38,635 nucleotides of DNA from Actinomycetota bacterium (GTDB lineage Bacteria > Actinomycetota > Acidimicrobiia > Acidimicrobiales > Ilumatobacteraceae), in the NCBI GenBank assembly GCA_016871355.1, contig VFZC01000021.1:1-38635 (forward strand). Reading direction: 5' to 3'. Position numbers and translations under genes: made by a program. Positions 34,465-38,635 of the stretch are shown here, piece after piece. Below the pieces are notes generated by a model, which saw only the letters and a list, made by a program, of their open reading frames with translations, made no database searches and was not told where the DNA came from. Each line of letters starts with the position of its first letter. Positions within the stretch are counted from its first letter, which is position 1.

Positions 34465-36642
34465 ATGACCACGGCCGAAACTCCCGCAACGGCCGTTTCA
34501 CGATCGCACGCATGGTCTCTGCACGATCTCGACGGCGAGTGGCGCGTGATCGCCGCATCCGACGATGTCTTGCGAACGGGAGTCGGTCTCGAAACCGACG
34601 ACGAGGATTGGCCCACCATCACGGTGCCATCGCACTGGCAGTCGAATCCGAATTTCGCCGCATCCGACGGACCCCTCCTCTATCGGCGCAACTTCACGTC
34701 CGAGAAGCCAGTGGCCGGTGAGCGTCGCTTCGTCGTCCTTGATGGCGCTTTCTACCAAGCCGACATCTGGCTCGACGGCGCGTACCTCGGCGACCCCGAG
34801 GGTTACTTCGTTCCGCACGCGTACGACGTGACCGCGTTGTCTCAGCTCGACACCGAGCACGCTCTTGCCATCGCCGTGACATGTTCACCCCAGCGCGACA
34901 AGCGTTCGAAGCGCAACATCACCGGTGTCTTCCAGCACTGGGATTGCATCTCGCCGTCGTTCAATCCGGGTGGCCTGTGGCGCGGAGTTCGCATCGAGCG
35001 CACGGGTCCGGTTCGCATCGACGCCTGGAACGTTCTGTGTCGCGACGCCAACGAATCGCGCGCCCATCTCCGACTCCACGCGCGCCTCGACAGCGACATC
35101 GAACGCCCGGTCAAGATCGTCACGCTCGTCGACGGCGACAAAGTCGACGAACAGGAGCGCACCCTCGCTTCGGGGGCGAACGAAATCGACTGGACGTTCG
35201 ATCTGGACGACCCGCAACTGTGGTGGCCCTGGTCGATGGGCCCCCAGCCACTGGTCGACGTGACCATGCGTGTGATCGTCGATCAGACGGTGAGCCACGA
35301 TCGCACACTCCGCACGGGATTGCGCGAAGTGACCATGCAGGAGTGGGTTTTCTCGGTCAATGGCGAACGCCTCTTCGTGAAAGGCACGAACCTCGCCCCC
35401 ACGCGTGCGACTCTCGGCGAGGCCAGCCCCGACGATCTTCGTCGCGACATCGAGTTGGCCCGCGAGGCCGGGCTCGATCTCGTCCGCGTGCACGGTCACG
35501 TGTCGCGACCCGAGTTGTACGAGGCGGCCGACGAGTTGGGAATGCTGGTGTGGCAGGACTTCCCGCTCCAGTGGGGCTACGCGCGACAAATTCGGCGGCA
35601 GGCGGTTCGCCAGGCCGAAGAAACCGTCAACGTTTTGGGCCACCATCCATCGATCGCTCTGTGGTGCGCGCACAACGAACCGTTCACACTGAGCGTGGGC
35701 GACGGCGACACCTTCGACCTGAAGAAGTTGGCGCTGCCGTTCTTGGCCGGCCAGCAGTTGCCCAGTTGGAACAAAAGCATCCTCGACCGTTGGGTGAAGC
35801 GTGCTTTCGAACGCAGCGACGAAACGCGCCCGGTCATCGCGCACAGTGGCGTGCTCCCGCATCTGCCGCAACTCGACGGCACCGACAGTCACCTCTACTT
35901 CGGCTGGTACCACGGCAACGAGCGCGATCTTCCCGAGTTCGCCGTGCGATTGCCGCGTCTCGTGCGCTTCGTGAGCGAGTTCGGCGCGCAGGCCGTTCCG
36001 GATGTCGCCGACTTCATCGACGCGTCCACCTGGCCGAATCTCGATTGGGATTTCCTCCGGCGCGAACACGGATTGCAGAAGGAGCTCTTCGATCTCCACG
36101 TTCCGCCGCGCGCCTTCGCCACGTTCGACGAATGGCGACTGGCCACCCAGGTGTACCAAGCCGAGGTCTTGAAGCATCACATCGAGACACTCCGTCGCCT
36201 CAAGTACTCGCCGACGGGTGGCTTCTGTTTCTTCGCGTTCAACGATGCGATGCCGATGGTGTCGTGGAGCGTTCTCGATCATCAACGCAATCCGAAACTC
36301 GGTTTCAACGCCGTGGCCGACGCGTGTCGCCCGGTCATCGTCGTTGCCGATCGACTTCCGGTGTCGATGGAGCAGGGCCAGCGTTTGTCGATCGACATCC
36401 ACGCGGTGAGTGATCTCCATCGCACGTTCGAAGATGCGCAGGTGATGGCGATCGTGACCGCCAACGGCGAATCGCGACAGTGGATCTGGGAAGGCGACAT
36501 CGGCGCCGACGAGTGCTGCCGAATCGGCACCTTCGACGTGGTCGCCCCCTACTCGGAAGGCTCGATCACTCTCGACCTCACGCTGCAGTGCGGTGATGTC
36601 GTGGCGACCAATCGGTACACGAGCGACATCCGCACGCGCTGA
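34465..36642 (+). CDS. Glycoside hydrolase family 2 protein (beta-mannosidase/exo-glucosaminidase-like)
   Basis: 725 residues, ATG start. The N-terminal jelly-roll domain has PLLYRRNFTSEK and DIWLDGAYLGDPEGYFVPHAY. An Ig-like domain leads to the TIM barrel, with LVRVHGHVSRPELYEAADE and LGMLVWQDFPLQWGY. The acid/base is Glu405 in LWCAHNEPF and the nucleophile is Glu505 in RFVSEFGAQ, so both catalytic acids are present. There is no signal peptide, so it should act in the cytoplasm on imported oligosaccharides by the retaining mechanism. The sequence resembles beta-mannosidases more than LacZ. It is divergent from moxR and has no sugar transporter beside it. Confidence 0.92.
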   Translation: MTTAETPATAVSRSHAWSLHDLDGEWRVIAASDDVLRTGVGLETDDEDWPTITVPSHWQSNPNFAASDGPLLYRRNFTSEKPVAGERRFVVLDGAFYQADIWLDGAYLGDPEGYFVPHAYDVTALSQLDTEHALAIAVTCSPQRDKRSKRNITGVFQHWDCISPSFNPGGLWRGVRIERTGPVRIDAWNVLCRDANESRAHLRLHARLDSDIERPVKIVTLVDGDKVDEQERTLASGANEIDWTFDLDDPQLWWPWSMGPQPLVDVTMRVIVDQTVSHDRTLRTGLREVTMQEWVFSVNGERLFVKGTNLAPTRATLGEASPDDLRRDIELAREAGLDLVRVHGHVSRPELYEAADELGMLVWQDFPLQWGYARQIRRQAVRQAEETVNVLGHHPSIALWCAHNEPFTLSVGDGDTFDLKKLALPFLAGQQLPSWNKSILDRWVKRAFERSDETRPVIAHSGVLPHLPQLDGTDSHLYFGWYHGNERDLPEFAVRLPRLVRFVSEFGAQAVPDVADFIDASTWPNLDWDFLRREHGLQKELFDLHVPPRAFATFDEWRLATQVYQAEVLKHHIETLRRLKYSPTGGFCFFAFNDAMPMVSWSVLDHQRNPKLGFNAVADACRPVIVVADRLPVSMEQGQRLSIDIHAVSDLHRTFEDAQVMAIVTANGESRQWIWEGDIGADECCRIGTFDVVAPYSEGSITLDLTLQCGDVVATNRYTSDIRTR

Positions 36643-36647
36643 GATTC

Positions 36648-36690
36648 ATGGGGAACCAGACCGGCAAATTTGCCGGGTTTTCGCACCCAT
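36648..36690 (+). repeat. 43-bp REP-like element, copy c (single)
   Basis: Identical to copy a except in the centre and one nearby G/T. The inner stem is the perfect palindrome CCGGCAAATTTGCCGG instead of CCGGCAAAAATGCCGG, so pairing is kept while the sequence changes. It lies just after the GH2 stop and upstream of the thioredoxin-like gene. Confidence 0.85.
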
Positions 36691-36725
36691 GAGACTGAAC
36701 ATGAGACGGGAACGGGGAGGTGCGC

Positions 36726-36731
36726 TACCGT
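36726..36731 (+). promoter_or_regulatory. -10 hexamer TACCGT, leaderless promoter of the thioredoxin-like gene
   Basis: TACCGT plus 7 nt (TTCCCAC) reaches the GTG at 36739. It fixes the start downstream of the repeat copy. Confidence 0.6.
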
Positions 36732-36738
36732 TTCCCAC

Positions 36739-37224
36739 GTGGTGTCGACCCCCTCTCCCACCCTCTCTCTCGATCCCCTGGGCGCCGAGCCCCGACCCCT
36801 CGCCGAGTGGCTCACCACCTTCCACATGGCCTCGGTCGTCCTCGACCCCTACACCAACGAGAGCTCCTGGATCCTCGAAACCGCCGCCCGCATCCTGCGC
36901 GGATTCGCCGGCGCCGCCGTGCGCGTGAACTTCATCGTCACCGCATCCGAGGACGACGCCCAGGCCTTCCTCGGACCGCTCGCCAAGGAGTTCTTGGTGT
37001 TCGCCGACCCCGACCGCGCAGTCGTCAAGGGCCTCGGTCTCACCTCGCTGCCGGCATTCGTGTTCTTGCAGTCCGACGGCACCGTGCCCGCGGCCGCCGA
37101 AGGTTGGGACGCGCTGGCCTGGCGCAACGTCGCCAAGAAGATCGCTCACGTCACCTCGTGGTCGGTCCCGGCCATTCCGGCCCCCGGCGACCCGGTCTCG
37201 TTCCACGGCACACCGGCCGCCTGA
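36739..37224 (+). CDS. Thioredoxin-like fold protein lacking a CxxC motif
   Basis: 161 residues from GTG 36739, decided by TACCGT 7 nt upstream; the frame runs further back into the repeat element, which is not credible. ASVVLDPYTNESSWILETAARIL resembles the first strand and helix of a thioredoxin fold, VRVNFIVTASEDDAQAFL the second, and LGLTSLPAFVFLQSDGTV the cis-Pro loop (SLP). The usual CxxC is replaced by TNES, so it is not a normal disulfide reductase. The frame continues in phase through TGA 37222-37224 into the HrpB frame. Function unknown; the call rests on the fold pattern. Confidence 0.65.
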   Translation: MVSTPSPTLSLDPLGAEPRPLAEWLTTFHMASVVLDPYTNESSWILETAARILRGFAGAAVRVNFIVTASEDDAQAFLGPLAKEFLVFADPDRAVVKGLGLTSLPAFVFLQSDGTVPAAAEGWDALAWRNVAKKIAHVTSWSVPAIPAPGDPVSFHGTPAA

Positions 37225-37242
37225 TCCGATCACCGCGCAGTC

Positions 37243-38635
37243 ATCGTCTCGCTTCCGCCGACCGATCTTCCCGTCGAAGGAATCGTCGCCGAACTCCGTG
37301 ACGCACTGAGCATTCGCTCGGCCGCCGTTCTCGTCGCACCACCGGGAGCCGGCAAGACCACGCTCGTTCCGCTTCGACTTCTCGACGAAGCCTGGCTCGA
37401 CGGTCGAACGATCGTGATGCTCGAACCGCGTCGGCTCGCTGCCCGCGCCGCCGCCCGTCGACTCTCGGCACTCGTCGACGACGAACCGGGCGGACTCGTC
37501 GGCTACCAAACGCGCGACGAACGACGCATCGGCAAGAACACACGCATTCAGGTGGTCACCGAAGGAATCCTCACGCGTCGACTTCAATCCGATCCCGAAC
37601 TTCCCGGCGTCGGACTCGTGATCTTCGACGAAGTGCACGAACGCAACCTGCCCACCGATCTCGGACTCGCCCTCGTCCTCGACACGCAACGCAACCTTCG
37701 GCCCGATCTGAAAGTTCTCGCGATGTCGGCCACCGCCGACGCCGACAAGTTCGCACGCCTCCTGGGCACCGACACGCCCGTCATCACGAGTGAGGGTCGA
37801 CAGTTCCCCGTGGACGTTCGGTGGGCTCCGCCGGGCAAACAGCAACGACTCGACGATGCCGTGAGCCAAACCGTGCAACGCGCACTGCGCGAATGCATCG
37901 GGGACGTGTTGGTATTCCTCCCCGGCATCGGCGAGATCTCACGAGTGCAAAACATGCTCGAGTCACACCTCGCGCAATCATCCGATCACGTCGACGTGTA
38001 CCCACTCGCCGGTGCACTCTCACTCGCCGATCAAGATCGGGCTCTCGCGCCATCACCGGCTGGTCGCCGCCGCGTGGTGTTGTCGACCGACATCGCCGAA
38101 ACGAGCCTCACCGTCGACGGAGTGAGTGTGGTGGTCGACGCCGGCGAGGCCCGCGTACCGCGCTACGACCCGCGCACCGGCATGACGCGACTCACCACCA
38201 TTCCCACCTCACGGGCCTCGGCCGATCAACGGGCTGGCCGCGCCGGACGACTCGGCCCGGGTGTGGCATATCGCTGTTGGAGCAAACTCGAACACGGCAC
38301 TCGTCGCGCACAGTTGGCGGCCGAGATCACACAGGTCGATCTGTGCGGATTCGTTCTCGAAACACTCGCGTGGGGAACACCACTCGACGAACTGTCGTTC
38401 ATCGACGCACCGCCGACGGCCACACTGCAGCAAGCGCGCGAACTGCTCACCATGCTGGGCGCCCTCGATCACGACGGTCGGCTCACCGACAGCGGACGAC
38501 GTCTCATCGACATTCCGGTGCATCCGCGGCTCGCCCACATGATCGCCGAATCGTCACGAGACGATCGCGCACTCGCCTGCGCCATCGCCGCACTGCTCGA
38601 CGATCGCGACGTGATGCGTGGTCGACCCGACGATG
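37243..38635 (+). CDS. hrpB: ATP-dependent helicase HrpB (DEAH/DExH box), cut by window edge, no canonical start
   Basis: At least 464 codons, open to the window end. Motif I is APPGAGKTT, motif II is IFDEVHERN, motif III is MSATAD, motif V is LSTDIAETSLTVDGV and motif VI is QRAGRAGR. The order and spacing match HrpB-type DExH helicases, with DEVH in place of the usual DEFH or DEAH. The family normally begins about 15 residues before LVAPPGAGKT. No ATG, GTG or TTG lies in this frame between the upstream TGA (37222-37224) and motif I; the first is GTG at 37414. I place the start at ATC 37243 only as a marker. A rare ATC start, UGA readthrough from the thioredoxin-like gene, or a sequence error are the options. 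Confidence 0.85.
   Translation, partial: MVSLPPTDLPVEGIVAELRDALSIRSAAVLVAPPGAGKTTLVPLRLLDEAWLDGRTIVMLEPRRLAARAAARRLSALVDDEPGGLVGYQTRDERRIGKNTRIQVVTEGILTRRLQSDPELPGVGLVIFDEVHERNLPTDLGLALVLDTQRNLRPDLKVLAMSATADADKFARLLGTDTPVITSEGRQFPVDVRWAPPGKQQRLDDAVSQTVQRALRECIGDVLVFLPGIGEISRVQNMLESHLAQSSDHVDVYPLAGALSLADQDRALAPSPAGRRRVVLSTDIAETSLTVDGVSVVVDAGEARVPRYDPRTGMTRLTTIPTSRASADQRAGRAGRLGPGVAYRCWSKLEHGTRRAQLAAEITQVDLCGFVLETLAWGTPLDELSFIDAPPTATLQQARELLTMLGALDHDGRLTDSGRRLIDIPVHPRLAHMIAESSRDDRALACAIAALLDDRDVMRGRPDD

Noticed and set aside
34885-36420. Antisense frame of 511 codons inside the GH2 gene
   Set aside because: The GH2 frame has both catalytic glutamates and family motifs. The antisense frame has no recognisable domain and is the usual by-product of high-GC coding DNA.
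36646-37878. Antisense frame of 410 codons across the thioredoxin-like and hrpB genes
   Set aside because: It crosses two real genes and the repeat, and reads as Gly/Glu/Arg-rich sequence with no motif.

Overview
The window looks like ordinary chromosome from a high-GC actinobacterium, most likely an Acidimicrobiia relative (Ilumatobacter-like). This is an inference from gene content and promoter style, because no rRNA or phylogenetic marker lies in the window. Supporting signs are three F420-type (LLM) oxidoreductases, a subtilase with cell-wall-binding repeats, many GTG and TTG starts, and many genes whose only upstream signal is a TANNNT -10 hexamer 6-8 nt before the start codon, meaning leaderless mRNAs.

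Layout. 1-934: a cut-off Gfo/Idh/MocA sugar oxidoreductase. 1074-1763: a decayed ABC-3 metal permease and a tRNA-Arg(CCT). 1853-3121: an unusual GNAT-AAA+ fusion gene in a visibly AT-richer patch. 3410-7535: a sugar isomerase-like protein, a secreted/membrane-anchored surface protein with a membrane esterase, and a GH130 remnant. 7546-10409: a Baeyer-Villiger-type monooxygenase coupled to a small-molecule kinase. 10508-13914: an LLM oxidoreductase and the subtilase. 13915-19684: a seven-gene minus-strand run (mscL, SGNH lipoprotein, ABC-F, LLM, enoyl-CoA hydratase, nitroreductase, PNPOx-like). 19743-29753: a membrane protein, MFS exporter, amidase, DUF952 and SDR, hydrolase and LLM pair, HDAC-like deacetylase, PaaI-like thioesterase and acyl-CoA synthetase. 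29754-32753: a molybdopterin oxidoreductase divergent from an SDR. 32799-32955: a REPIN-like inverted repeat pair and a G-rich tandem repeat. 32951-36642: a MoxR ATPase divergent from a GH2 glycosidase. 36648-38635: a third repeat copy, a thioredoxin-like protein, and an HrpB helicase running off the end.

The metabolic theme is oxidation and CoA activation of lipophilic or carboxylic compounds (BVMO, LLMs, SDRs, hydratase, acyl-CoA synthetase, thioesterase, amidase, esterases), plus modest glycan use (GH2, GH130 remnant, sugar oxidoreductase and isomerase). Genes are tightly packed. Several same-strand neighbours overlap as NTGA, and convergent neighbours end flush or overlap.

No CRISPR array, prophage, integrase or transposase was seen. 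The best leads for something new are the GNAT-AAA+ fusion, the REPIN-like repeat family, the hrpB gene that lacks a normal start codon and sits in frame behind a UGA, the interleaved dyads at 24523-24585, and the leaderless-promoter pattern.
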